A stretch of DNA of 17,146 bases from an uncultured Bacilli bacterium (lineage in GTDB: Bacteria > Bacillota_I > Bacilli_A > RF39 > UBA660). The DNA lies in the NCBI GenBank assembly GCA_934098345.1, contig CAKONX010000024.1, forward strand, positions 1 through 17,146. Direction: 5' to 3'. This document shows, one piece after another, positions 1-7,180 of the stretch. How positions within the stretch are numbered: position 1 is the stretch's first letter; each line of letters opens with the position of its first letter. The notes below the pieces were generated by a model. It made no database searches. It saw only the letters and a list, made by a program, of their open reading frames with translations, and was not told where the DNA came from. The translations under genes and the position numbers were made by a program.

Positions 1-162
1 GACGAAGAAAAAAGAGAACAAGCAAAAAAATATAAAAACTCATGGATATTTCTAAAATACTTATTAAGTAATGGTGCAGTAAGAACTTTAGTAGAAGAGG
101 TTATGAGTAAATTTGATGAATATGAAAATGAAGATATTACTCGTAACATGCCTAAGTTTTAA
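1..162 (+). CDS. C-terminal end of an unknown protein (partial)
   Basis: An open frame enters from the left edge in frame 1 and ends at TAA 160-162, leaving 53 codons. The visible tail is charged at first (DEEKREQAKKYKN), then has a short hydrophobic stretch (WIFLKYLLSNGAVRTLVEE) and ends in RNMPKF. The composition suggests a soluble helical tail. A strong terminator begins 8 bases after the stop, so this is the last gene of its transcript and is separate from the scp operon that follows. I do not recognise the family, and the start lies outside the window. Confidence 0.6.
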   Translation, partial: DEEKREQAKKYKNSWIFLKYLLSNGAVRTLVEEVMSKFDEYENEDITRNMPKF

Positions 163-170
163 GAATATTT

Positions 171-207
171 AAATAGAAAAGAAAAGTTTAACTTTTCTAT
201 TTTTTTT
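171..207 (+). terminator. Rho-independent terminator after the partial gene
   Basis: An 11-bp perfect stem (AAATAGAAAAG at 171-181 with CTTTTCTATTT at 192-202) with a 10-base loop runs straight into a T tract ending at 207. Confidence 0.8.
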
Positions 208-215
208 GATATAAT
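187..215 (+). promoter_or_regulatory. Candidate promoter of the scpAB operon
   Basis: A perfect -10 TATAAT lies at 210-215, 25 bases before the ATG at 241. The best -35 at 17-bp spacing is the poor TTTAAC (187-192), inside the terminator stem. The -10 is convincing and the -35 is not. Confidence 0.45.
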
Positions 216-240
216 TGTTTTAAGGATAGAGGGATTAAGT

Positions 241-1185
241 ATGCAAGAAGAAAAAGATAATGTAGAAAAAGAAAACTACACTGATCCAAGAACTGTACAA
301 GCAGAAGTAATTGGTGAATTAAGAAAAGAAAAAATAGGAAGACCAATGATAGTAATCGAACTTGCTATTTTATTTATAATTGTTTTAATAGGTTTACCAA
401 TTGTTAATAGTATGATGCAAGATGAAAACAGTGTTCTATATAAATTCTTAAATGGTAGTTCTGGTACAAGTGAAAATATTACAACTGGTCAAACTTATCT
501 AGATGGTTCAAAAGAACAATCTTTATTAAGTACAACTGTTATGAAAAGTGGAAATATCGTATTAAAGAATTTTTCTTTATATAATAACACTGTAAAAATG
601 ACTATATCTAGTTTCAATAATGTTATTAATTTAGATGAAGATGAATATTATTTTGAAATATTATCAAGTAATAATAATAGTAAACTTGCAGCAATTAAAT
701 TAACTGGAACTTATGATTATCAAGAAAAAGCAGTTGAATTTAAAACTTTAACTAATTTTAATAGTAATATTACTTATGTTGGAAAAATAGTTTTACTTAA
801 AGATGAAGATTATCCGGATTATAAACTAGAAACTGATGAATCAGGGATTGGCAGTATAACTTGTAAAAAAGATTCAAGAGAAATTGAATATACTTTTGCT
901 AATGATAAACTTATAAGTATAGATGATACTCAAGTTATAACTAAAAATGGATTAACTGATGAAGAATATTTAAATAAGAAATCTAAATATGATAAGCTTG
1001 TTACAAATATGGGAAAACTTGCTACTTTAGAAGAAACAAGTGATGGACTTTTATATAAAGCAGATATTGATTTAGAAAAATCAACTGTACCTACTAAGGT
1101 AGTTGATTATAATTATTATGTTAAAGATACAAATGTTAAAAAAGTTCATTACGCTATGACAGGAAAAGGATTTGATTGTAAATGA
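241..1185 (+). CDS. Single-pass membrane protein of unknown function in the scpAB operon
   Basis: This 314-residue protein has a charged N-terminal tail of about 35 residues, one hydrophobic helix at residues 36-57 (IVIELAILFIIVLIGLPIV) and a large, mostly polar Ser/Asn/Lys-rich domain after it. Charge placement (Lys/Arg just before the helix) suggests N-in, with the large domain outside. The ATG at 241 is preceded by a GAGGG-type ribosome site. Its TGA (1183-1185) overlaps the ATG of scpA by 4 bases, so the two are translationally coupled and co-transcribed. I do not recognise the family. The tight coupling hints at a link with chromosome segregation or the envelope, but that is inference only. 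Confidence 0.85.
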   Translation: MQEEKDNVEKENYTDPRTVQAEVIGELRKEKIGRPMIVIELAILFIIVLIGLPIVNSMMQDENSVLYKFLNGSSGTSENITTGQTYLDGSKEQSLLSTTVMKSGNIVLKNFSLYNNTVKMTISSFNNVINLDEDEYYFEILSSNNNSKLAAIKLTGTYDYQEKAVEFKTLTNFNSNITYVGKIVLLKDEDYPDYKLETDESGIGSITCKKDSREIEYTFANDKLISIDDTQVITKNGLTDEEYLNKKSKYDKLVTNMGKLATLEETSDGLLYKADIDLEKSTVPTKVVDYNYYVKDTNVKKVHYAMTGKGFDCK

Positions 1186-1898
1186 TTCCAAACTTTTGTA
1201 TAAACGATTTTGAAGGTCCACTTGATTTATTACTACATTTAATACGTAGTAGTAAAATGGATATTTATGATATTAATATTGAAAGTATTACTAAACAATA
1301 TTTAGATTTTATAAATAATAATAAAGATCTTTCAATGGATGATTCAAGTGAATACTTGGTAATGGCAGCTGAATTAATTCATTTAAAAAGTAAGCTTCTT
1401 TTAAACAAAAATGATGATGAAGAAGATGATGAATATGAATTCAATAATGAAGAAGATTTAAGAAATCGTTTAATTGAATACGAAAGAATAAAAGGAATAA
1501 CAGATTCTTTTAAAGATTTAGAAGATAAGAGAAGTGAATTTTATACAAAACTTCCAAGTGATTTAAGTGAGTTTAAACAAGAAGAAAAATTAAACTACGG
1601 AGAAAATGATATAGATGACTTAATAAATGCATTTGAATTATTTTTATCAAGACAAAAACTTAATAAACCACTTAATACTAAGATAATGAAAAAAGAACTT
1701 AGTGTTAAAGAAAGAACTAATCAAATACGTAATATTTTAAAAACAAAAAAAAGTTGTCATTTTGAAGAACTATTTGAAGAGTTAACTAAACCATATGTAG
1801 TAGTAACTTTTTTATCAATTTTAGAAATGGCTAAAAATAGAGAAATACTTATTAAACAAGATAATAATTTTGGTGAAATATCAATAGAAATGAAGTGA
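1182..1898 (+). CDS. scpA: Segregation and condensation protein A
   Basis: ScpA is the kleisin that bridges the two SMC heads and, with ScpB, forms the bacterial condensin that compacts and separates chromosomes. The 238-residue length is normal. The N-terminal signature is clear: FEGPLDLLLHLIRSSKMDIYD (about residues 10-30), then the SMC-neck-binding helices (SEYLVMAAELIHLKSKLLL). An acidic linker (DDEEDDEYEFNNEED) follows, then a C-terminal winged-helix segment (about 175-235) containing FEELFEEL and VVTFLSILEMAKNREI. The start ATG overlaps the previous stop, and an AAGGA site lies 11 bases upstream. scpB follows after 4 bases, the usual gene order in Firmicutes. Confidence 0.95.
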   Translation: MIPNFCINDFEGPLDLLLHLIRSSKMDIYDINIESITKQYLDFINNNKDLSMDDSSEYLVMAAELIHLKSKLLLNKNDDEEDDEYEFNNEEDLRNRLIEYERIKGITDSFKDLEDKRSEFYTKLPSDLSEFKQEEKLNYGENDIDDLINAFELFLSRQKLNKPLNTKIMKKELSVKERTNQIRNILKTKKSCHFEELFEELTKPYVVVTFLSILEMAKNREILIKQDNNFGEISIEMK

Positions 1899-1902
1899 AT
1901 AT

Positions 1903-2478
1903 ATGGAACAACTAGGAATACTTGAAGGAATACTTTTCGTTATGGGTGATGAAGGCTGTGATTTAAAAACTTTATCAGAAATAATGGAAATAAGTGAAGA
2001 AGAAGTAAAAAATTTACTAAAAGAATTAAAGAAAAATTATGAAGCTAAAGATAGAGGATTAAGAATATCTTATTTAGGAGATGCATTTAAATTAACTACT
2101 AAACAAGAACATAAAAAATATTATGAATCTTTAGCTGTTAATCCAGGAACAAATAAATTAAGTCAAGCAGCATTAGAAACTTTAGCAATAATAGCTTATA
2201 ATCAACCAATAACTAATCCAGAAGTATCTGAAATAAGAGGAGTACAAAGTGGTCAAATTATAAGAAAATTAGTTGCTAAAGGTTTATTAAAAGAAGTAGG
2301 TAAATCAGAACTTGCTGGAAGACCTAATCTTTATAAAACAACAAGTGAGTTTTTAGATTATTTTGGACTTGCAACTATTGAAGATTTACCAAATATAGAA
2401 ATAGAAGAAACAAAAGAAAATGATGATGTAGAATTATTTTCATCAACTTATAAAGAAAATGAACAACTAGAGAATTAG
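1903..2478 (+). CDS. scpB: Segregation and condensation protein B
   Basis: ScpB dimerises through winged-helix domains and binds the middle of ScpA in the Smc-ScpAB condensin complex. The 191-residue protein shows the family hallmarks: an N-terminal winged helix (GILEGILFVMGDEG), the highly conserved core LSQAALETLAIIAYNQPIT (about residues 84-102), then EVSEIRGVQSG and LLKEVGKSELAGRPNLYKT, and the typical end with FLDYFGL and LEDLP-like IEDLPNIE. The C-terminal tail after that is short, acidic and probably disordered. It starts 4 bases after scpA. The stop TAG lies in the 3' half of the terminator stem that ends the operon. Confidence 0.95.
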   Translation: MEQLGILEGILFVMGDEGCDLKTLSEIMEISEEEVKNLLKELKKNYEAKDRGLRISYLGDAFKLTTKQEHKKYYESLAVNPGTNKLSQAALETLAIIAYNQPITNPEVSEIRGVQSGQIIRKLVAKGLLKEVGKSELAGRPNLYKTTSEFLDYFGLATIEDLPNIEIEETKENDDVELFSSTYKENEQLEN

Positions 2479-2487
2479 TTGTTTTTT
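2462..2487 (+). terminator. Terminator of the scpAB operon
   Basis: The stem AACAACTA (2462-2469) pairs with TAGTTGTT (2476-2483) around a 6-base loop, followed by T residues. It overlaps the scpB stop codon. Confidence 0.8.
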
Positions 2488-2488
2488 A

Positions 2489-2518
2489 TATACAAATTTG
2501 TATTTATTATGTTATAAT
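2489..2518 (+). promoter_or_regulatory. Promoter of tRNA-Leu
   Basis: A perfect -10 TATAAT (2513-2518) lies 8 bases before the first base of the tRNA. The -35 is weak (TATACA at 2489-2494, 18-bp spacing). Confidence 0.55.
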
Positions 2519-2526
2519 CTATGTAT

Positions 2527-2613
2527 GCCTATGTGGTGGAATTGGTAGACACGTTGGACTCAAAATCCAATGATAGCAATATCGTGTCGGTTCGAGTCCG
2601 ACCATGGGCACCA
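2527..2613 (+). tRNA. tRNA-Leu, anticodon CAA (reads UUG)
   Basis: The cloverleaf folds fully. The acceptor stem GCCTATG (2527-2533) pairs with CATGGGC (2603-2609) with one G-U. The anticodon stem TTGGA/TCCAA encloses the loop CTCAAAA, with anticodon CAA at 2561-2563. A long variable arm, as expected for a class II tRNA, and the T loop TTCGAGT follow. Discriminator A is at 2610 and the CCA end is encoded (2611-2613). The 87-base length is normal for tRNA-Leu. Confidence 0.95.
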
Positions 2614-2646
2614 TATTGATAATAAACTCGAATTTTTTGAGTAAAT

Positions 2647-2672
2647 AAACGACTTTTTGACAAGTCGTTTTT
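2647..2672 (+). terminator. Terminator of tRNA-Leu
   Basis: The stem AAACGACTT (2647-2655) pairs perfectly with AAGTCGTTT (2662-2670) around a 6-base loop, then T residues. An imperfect hairpin with CTCGAA and TTGAG arms sits between the tRNA and this terminator. Confidence 0.8.
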
Positions 2673-2686
2673 ATGTTAACATGAAT

Positions 2687-2862
2687 ATGTCAAGGAAACT
2701 TGCATAAAATAAAAAGTATACAATTGATTGTGGTTAATCAAATGTATCCGTTAACATTATAATAAACGTTTGTTCTAGATACAAGAAATATTAATAACAA
2801 TTTTATATAATTACAGAATCTAAAAAACTATTTTCAAATTAAATTGAGAGTAGTTTTATTTT
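2687..2862 (+). other. Gene-free stretch with three hairpins, possible small RNA
   Basis: No plausible gene lies between the tRNA terminator and the gene at 3013, but the sequence is structured. Hairpin 1 (2687-2705) has CAAG/CTTG arms closed by a GAAA tetraloop and flanked by ATG/CAT. Hairpin 2 (2716-2749) has 14-base arms that match at 12 positions around a 6-base loop. Hairpin 3 (2824-2857) is a 12-bp stem with two G-U pairs followed by ATTTT, and looks like a terminator. A -10-like TATAAT is at 2758-2763. A transcript from there to hairpin 3 would be about 90 bases. No known RNA family is recognised. Confidence 0.3.
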
Positions 2863-2887
2863 GACAATTTAATATAGCACTTATAAA
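2861..2887 (+). promoter_or_regulatory. Candidate distal promoter for the gene at 3013
   Basis: A perfect TTGACA (2861-2866) is followed after only 15 bp by TATAAA (2882-2887). A second -10-like TATAAT lies at 2980-2985, without a good -35. Either could drive the gene at 3013. Confidence 0.35.
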
Positions 2888-3012
2888 TTAACATAATCAA
2901 TTAGCATATGTAAAATGATTAAGTGTTTCAAATTCTAAAAATATTAATAAGTAAATGATTAAAAAATCAAAATATATGTTATAATAGATAACCACAAGGA
3001 GGTTAATAATAT

Positions 3013-3393
3013 ATGGAACAATCTGTAGAAAGAAAACTATTATATTATGATCATTTTCAAAGAATGCCTAGAAATTATAATGGCGCACCGATTTTTCATT
3101 TTATGTGTAAGGATGTAAAAACTGGTGAAGATGTTATCTTAGGTGCTTGTTGCTTTGCAGAAGAAGTGTCAGAAGCTGTAGGTGGATATTATTATGAAGA
3201 TATTGTTGAAGCAACTAATGATTTTGATATTTTATGGAATTTATCGAATGAAAGAATTAGACCTATAGCAGATACTTTTAATGAAGTACAAGCAGAGTAT
3301 CAAAGAATGATAAATGATGGTGTATCTCCAGAAGAAATTAATTCTGCTATGATTACATTATTTCAACAAAAAATGGAAATTAAAGCACTTTAA
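3013..3393 (+). CDS. Small protein of unknown function (126 aa)
   Basis: The ATG has a near-perfect ribosome site AAGGAGGT (2996-3003) 9 bases upstream, so the start is secure. The protein is soluble, with no signal peptide or membrane helix. It has an N-terminal part with mixed charge and aromatics (YYDHFQRMPRNYNG), a middle with three Cys (MCKD, GACCF), and a C-terminal half that looks helical (IADTFNEVQAEYQRMI then EINSAMITLFQQKMEI). It stands alone between its own promoter region and a bidirectional terminator. I do not recognise the family. The CC pair is not in a spacing typical of zinc ribbons. Confidence 0.8.
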   Translation: MEQSVERKLLYYDHFQRMPRNYNGAPIFHFMCKDVKTGEDVILGACCFAEEVSEAVGGYYYEDIVEATNDFDILWNLSNERIRPIADTFNEVQAEYQRMINDGVSPEEINSAMITLFQQKMEIKAL

Positions 3394-3438
3394 TAAAAGA
3401 ATTTTAGAATATGATTTTCTCAAATAATTTAACCAAGT

Positions 3439-3467
3439 AAAAAAGAACTTTTTTAAGTTCTTTTTAT
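3439..3467. terminator. Bidirectional terminator
   Basis: AAAAGAACTT and AAGTTCTTTT form a perfect stem around TTTT (loop 3451-3454), with A and T tracts on either side. It ends the plus-strand gene at 3013 and lies across the stop of the minus-strand pseudogene at 3464. Confidence 0.8.
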
Positions 3468-3697
3468 TTGCCTAATTTTACACAGCCATCGTAAGTTTCT
3501 ATTTCTTCAGAAATTGGTTTCTTAGACAATTCATTTTTTAGAATTTCTAATCTTTCTTCCTCTGTTAGAAAACAGTCACCAAAATCATTTTCTTCTTTGC
3601 TTAAAGTATTATCTTTCTCATCAGATATTCCAATTGACTTTTTCTCTAGCTTGGATTCTTATACTTCAATTAATTTAATACCTTCTAAATTTCTCAT
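3464..3697 (-). pseudogene. Small gene interrupted by an in-frame stop
   Basis: On the minus strand, ATG (3697-3695) has an AAGGA site 6 bases upstream. The frame reads 12 codons (MRNLEGIKLIEV), meets TAA at 3661-3659, and continues in the same frame for 64 codons to TAA 3466-3464. The second part has normal coding character: acidic and Lys-rich, with segments such as LTEEERLEILKNELSKK and IEETYDG-like IETYDGC. No ATG, GTG or TTG with a ribosome site restarts it after the stop. The simplest reading is a CAA-to-TAA change in a roughly 77-residue gene. The end coincides with a terminator hairpin, as for a real gene. No family is recognised. Confidence 0.5.
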
Positions 3698-3862
3698 GTT
3701 TTTCCTTTTTATCATTAAATTAGACCTAGTAAATCTAATTTATATTTTTTTCTTTATTGTAAATTTTAGTAAAATTATTAGTTTATTCACTAACAATAAA
3801 ATATTCACAATTTCTATATTTATTTTATCATTAGAAATAATTATTTTTTTACAATTTAAGAA

Positions 3863-3890
3863 AAAAATTCACATTCTGGTGTGAATTTTT
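3863..3890. terminator. Bidirectional terminator before the minus-strand gene end
   Basis: AAAAATTCACA (3863-3873) pairs perfectly with TGTGAATTTTT (3880-3890) around TTCTGG. Read on the minus strand it follows the stop of the 4304-3903 gene and ends in a T run. The rest of 3700-3862 is AT-rich filler without a credible gene. Confidence 0.75.
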
Positions 3891-3902
3891 TAATTAAGTT
3901 AA

Positions 3903-4304
3903 TTATAATCCTAATTTGTTAATTTTATTTTCTTCAGGTTGAAATTTACCATTTAAAACATCTGTAAGTCCTATATTAACATCGTTAATAATACTGCAAG
4001 CAACAACTTTTCTATCATCGGTAGACAAAACTTCATAAATAGGACGATCAGTCACTTCAGAAGCTTTCATTTTTAAAAAGCTTCCTCCATTAAAGAAATA
4101 GGCTTTTTTTGTAGCATTTTTGATTCCATGCATATTACCAAGAGAGTAATCATATTTTTCCATATCAGGAATTCCAATTTCAACTTCTTTAAGTGGATTT
4201 ATATATAATACATATAGTTCTGCAAATCCAAAATTATTTTTTGCTTCTTCTTCAGTAAGTGGAGCAAGTATAATAGTCGAATTATTTAATTTAATATTAA
4301 TCAC
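3903..4304 (-). CDS. Protein of unknown function (133 aa), GTG start
   Basis: The start is GTG at 4304-4302, 7 bases after an AGGAGG site, and the frame reads MINIKLNN. The protein looks soluble and mixed alpha/beta, with beta-like stretches (STIILAPL, AELYVLYINPLKEVEIGIP), a Gly/Asn-rich middle (YSLGNMHG, YFFNGGSFLKM) and a Lys-rich tail. No signal peptide, membrane helix or known catalytic motif is visible. It has its own promoter facing away from the next plus-strand gene and its own terminator, so it is a single-gene unit. I do not recognise the family. Confidence 0.8.
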   Translation of the reverse strand: MINIKLNNSTIILAPLTEEEAKNNFGFAELYVLYINPLKEVEIGIPDMEKYDYSLGNMHGIKNATKKAYFFNGGSFLKMKASEVTDRPIYEVLSTDDRKVVACSIINDVNIGLTDVLNGKFQPEENKINKLGL

Positions 4305-4334
4305 CAGTTTTCCTCCTTTAAAATTGTGGGTATT

Positions 4335-4362
4335 ATTATAACATATGAAAAAAATATTGCAA
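4335..4362 (-). promoter_or_regulatory. Promoter of the minus-strand gene ending at 3903
   Basis: On the minus strand, TTGCAA (4362-4357) is followed after 16 bp by a perfect TATAAT (4340-4335), about 30 bases before the GTG start. Confidence 0.65.
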
Positions 4363-4382
4363 TCATAAAATAGTTAACAAAT

Positions 4383-4411
4383 TTGACCTTAATAATAAAG
4401 TATGTTATATT
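4383..4411 (+). promoter_or_regulatory. Promoter of the gene at 4458
   Basis: TTGACC (4383-4388), a 17-bp spacer, then TATATT (4406-4411). The -35 lies only 20 bases from the -35 of the divergent minus-strand promoter. It also shows that an upstream in-frame TTG at 4383 is promoter sequence and not a start codon. Confidence 0.7.
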
Positions 4412-4457
4412 ATTGAACACTGAAAAAAGTATTATTTTAAAGGAGAGAAATTTAAAA

Positions 4458-4769
4458 ATGGCAAATAATGAACAAGAAAACGAAAAAAAATTTTATAATA
4501 TGTTTGGAGTTTTAACTCATATTTCTGAAATATCGGCATTTATAACAACTTATGGACCAGAATTTAGTAGTTCTTTTAAAGATGAAATTGACTATATCGA
4601 AATGCTTATTAATAGTTATTTAAAAACAAAAGATGCAACAATTATTGAAGAAATATATCAAGAATATGAAGATGGAAAAAAACAATATTTAAAAGAGAAA
4701 GATTTATATTTATTATTATCTGATGCAATAATTGCAGTTGGAAAATCAAATAATAAGAAAAATTTATAA
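4458..4769 (+). CDS. Small helical protein of unknown function (103 aa)
   Basis: The ATG at 4458 follows an AAAGGAGAG site (4438-4446) and lies downstream of a good promoter, so the longer frame opening at 4383 is rejected. The protein starts MANNEQENEKKFYNMFG. It is soluble, has no cysteines, and looks all-helical, with an aromatic/hydrophobic N-terminal part (LTHISEISAFITTYG) and acidic amphipathic helices (DEIDYIEMLINSYLKT, IIEEIYQEYEDGKKQYL). It ends with a Lys/Asn tail. It stands as a single gene with its own terminator. Family not recognised. Confidence 0.8.
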   Translation: MANNEQENEKKFYNMFGVLTHISEISAFITTYGPEFSSSFKDEIDYIEMLINSYLKTKDATIIEEIYQEYEDGKKQYLKEKDLYLLLSDAIIAVGKSNNKKNL

Positions 4770-4783
4770 AAATAAAAGAAATT

Positions 4784-4828
4784 AAAAGAGTAGTCGTTAA
4801 TAATATTATTAAGGGGTACTCTTTTTTT
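4784..4828 (+). terminator. Terminator after the gene at 4458
   Basis: The outer stem AAAAGAGTA (4784-4792) pairs with TACTCTTTT (4817-4825), enclosing a perfect inner palindrome (4797-4812). A T run follows. Confidence 0.8.
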
Positions 4829-4855
4829 ATATCATTTAATGAAAGGTGAGTTTGT

Positions 4856-5569
4856 ATGAAATTAATTGTGGATAATATAGTAAAGAATTTTGATAAAAAA
4901 GAAGTATTAAAAAATGCTAGTTTTACTTTTAAAAAAGGAAAAATTTATGGTTTACTCGGAAGAAATGGAGCAGGTAAAACAACACTTTTTAATATTATTA
5001 GTTCGGAAATAGAAAAAACAAGTGGAGATATTTATATTGAAGAAAATAAAGAAAAAAGGGATTTAAATCCTTCTGATATTGGTTATGTAATATCAACACC
5101 CAATGTTCCTTCTTTTTTAACAGGAAGAGAATTTTTAAAATTTTTTTTAGACATCAATAAGAATAAAATTAATGGCTTAAAAACAATTGATGAATATTTT
5201 GATTTAATAAAAATAGAAAAAGATGATCGTGATAAACTTCTTAAAGATTACTCACATGGTATGAAAAATAAAATGCAAATGCTTATAAATATAATTCTTA
5301 AACCAAATGTATTGCTTTTAGATGAACCTTTAACAAGTTTAGATGTTGTTGTACAAGAAGAAATGAAAGATTTACTTAAAGATTTAAAGAGTGATCAAAT
5401 AATAATTTTTTCAACGCATATTATGGAACTTGCTTTATCGTTATGTGATGAAATTGTGCTTTTATCAAATGGGGTACTAGAAATGATTGATAAAAAACAT
5501 CTTACAAATCAAGAACTAAAAAGTACTATTATTGATAAATTAAGGGATGAATGTAATTATGAAGAATAG
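4856..5569 (+). CDS. ABC transporter ATP-binding protein
   Basis: The 237-residue ATPase subunit powers export through the membrane partner encoded next. All core motifs are present: Walker A GRNGAGKT (residues 35-42), ABC signature YSHGM (132-136, a common variant of LSGG/LSHG), Walker B VLLLDEP (152-158), D-loop SLD (161-163) and switch His188 in STHIM. The usual Gln of the Q-loop is not obvious: the segment reads GYVISTPNVP. The single nucleotide-binding domain and the short helical C-terminus fit ABC-2-type exporters of the CcmA/YxlF type. An AAAGGTG ribosome site lies 7 bases before the ATG. It overlaps the permease gene by about 11 bases. The substrate cannot be told from sequence. Confidence 0.93.
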   Translation: MKLIVDNIVKNFDKKEVLKNASFTFKKGKIYGLLGRNGAGKTTLFNIISSEIEKTSGDIYIEENKEKRDLNPSDIGYVISTPNVPSFLTGREFLKFFLDINKNKINGLKTIDEYFDLIKIEKDDRDKLLKDYSHGMKNKMQMLINIILKPNVLLLDEPLTSLDVVVQEEMKDLLKDLKSDQIIIFSTHIMELALSLCDEIVLLSNGVLEMIDKKHLTNQELKSTIIDKLRDECNYEE

Positions 5570-7130
5570 TTTTATTTTATCTTTTAAATTAAGAATAGCT
5601 TATCGAGTTAATACAATTATTTATGCTATAAAGCAAATTCCATTAATAAAGAAATTAATTCCAGATGCAGTTTATGGTGCAAGTGGTCTTAAAGAATTTG
5701 GATATATTATAGCTTTTCTTTATGAAATCATTCAGATGTTTCTTGGTAAATTCATTTACATGTTTTTATTTGTATACTTAGTTTTAAATACAATTAATTT
5801 ATATGAAATAAATGATTTTTTCAATATTATGTTTTTTATGTCTATTATTGGCTCTTATTTAAATACTTTTATGTTTGAACCTTCTAATGACAAATATTAT
5901 GCTTTGATGGTTATGAAAATGGATTCTAAAAAATATACTATTTCAAATTATTTTTATAATATTTTTAAAAGTATATTAGGATTTATACCACCAATAATTA
6001 CCTTTAGTTTAATATTAAAATTAAATCCTATTACTTCTTTAATAATTCCAATTTTTATAGGTAGTATAAAAATAAATACCGGAGCTTTTTATTTAAAAAG
6101 ATATGAAAAAAATAAATTTATAGCAGATATAAAACATAAAGATATTTTAAAGTGGTTAATTATAATTCCATCATTTATTTTAGCTTATTTATTACCTTTA
6201 TTACATATAAGTTTATCTATTAAAATATATATTGGTTTCATGATAATTTCTATATTACTACTAATAAAATCAATTAAATGTATATATAATTTTAATGACT
6301 ATTATGCAATTTATAAAGTTATTTTAAATGATGATAATATGAATACTATTGATATTAATGGAACAGAAATTAATAAATCAGTTGCACTTAGTATGTTAGA
6401 TGATAAACATAAATTTACTTCAAAAAAAAATGGTTATGCATATTTTAATGAGCTATTTATTAAAAGACATAATAAGGTTTTATATAGATTTATAAAAAAA
6501 GTTACAATTATTATATTTTGTATGTTTTTAGTGATTTTAGGAACTACTATTTTTATTGATGAAATGAAATCTTTAATTAACGAAAAAATATTAACAATTA
6601 TTCCAGCATTTTTATTTATAATGTATTATATTAATACAGGATTAAGAGTAGCAAAAATATTTTTTATGAATTGTGATTCAGCCATGTTAACTTTTAGTTT
6701 TTATAAAGAAAGGGAAGTAATACTTAATTTGTTTAAAGAAAGATTAAAAAGTATTATAAAAATGAATTTAATTCCTTCAATGACTTTATCTTTTTGTATT
6801 ATTATTCTTTTAATAGTTTCTAAAAATTATTCATTAAATGATTATATATTAGTATTTTTAAGTATAAATGCTATGAGTATATTTTTTTCAGTACATAATA
6901 TTGTTATATATTATTTATTACAACCATTTAATGCTAGTAGTGATATTAAAGGTGGAACTTTTCAAATAATAAATATGATGACTTATTTTATATGTTATTA
7001 CGCTTGTCAAATAAAAATAGATATTCAAATATTTACAACAGTAGTTTTAATTTTTAGTGGAATTTATGTTATTATTTCTTTATTTTTAGTTAAAAAGTAC
7101 GCAGGTAAAACATTTAAAATTAGAGCTTAA
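5559..7130 (+). CDS. ABC exporter membrane subunit, multi-spanning
   Basis: The protein is strongly hydrophobic, about 523 residues, with roughly ten or more membrane helices. Examples are FLGKFIYMFLFVYLVL near the N-terminus, WLIIIPSFILAYLLPLL in the middle and FTTVVLIFSGIYVIISLFLV near the end. A polar loop of about 80 residues in the centre (NDDNMNTIDINGTEINK to KRHNKVLYRFIKK) is probably cytoplasmic. Two in-frame ATGs exist, at 5547 and 5559. AAGGG at 5542-5546 is directly against the first but 12 bases from the second, so 5559 is preferred. The gene overlaps the ATPase gene, so the two form one exporter. The length exceeds typical 250-400-residue ABC-2 permeases. The exact family and substrate are not recognised. 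Confidence 0.85.
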   Translation: MKNSFILSFKLRIAYRVNTIIYAIKQIPLIKKLIPDAVYGASGLKEFGYIIAFLYEIIQMFLGKFIYMFLFVYLVLNTINLYEINDFFNIMFFMSIIGSYLNTFMFEPSNDKYYALMVMKMDSKKYTISNYFYNIFKSILGFIPPIITFSLILKLNPITSLIIPIFIGSIKINTGAFYLKRYEKNKFIADIKHKDILKWLIIIPSFILAYLLPLLHISLSIKIYIGFMIISILLLIKSIKCIYNFNDYYAIYKVILNDDNMNTIDINGTEINKSVALSMLDDKHKFTSKKNGYAYFNELFIKRHNKVLYRFIKKVTIIIFCMFLVILGTTIFIDEMKSLINEKILTIIPAFLFIMYYINTGLRVAKIFFMNCDSAMLTFSFYKEREVILNLFKERLKSIIKMNLIPSMTLSFCIIILLIVSKNYSLNDYILVFLSINAMSIFFSVHNIVIYYLLQPFNASSDIKGGTFQIINMMTYFICYYACQIKIDIQIFTTVVLIFSGIYVIISLFLVKKYAGKTFKIRA

Positions 7131-7137
7131 GTATGAC

Positions 7138-7166
7138 TTTACTTTTGCTCCTTTTTTATGTATATT
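7138..7166 (+). promoter_or_regulatory. Promoter of tRNA-Thr
   Basis: TTTACT (7138-7143), 17 bp, TATATT (7161-7166), with the tRNA starting 15 bases later. It begins just after the permease stop and overlaps a weak GAGC/GCTC hairpin with a T run that may end the exporter transcript. Confidence 0.55.
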
Positions 7167-7180
7167 ATTAATGTAGTTAT

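Noticed and set aside
3597..3884. Plus-strand 95-codon open frame
   Set aside because: It has no ribosome site, is made of Phe/Ile/Ser from AT-rich DNA, and runs opposite a better-supported minus-strand gene.
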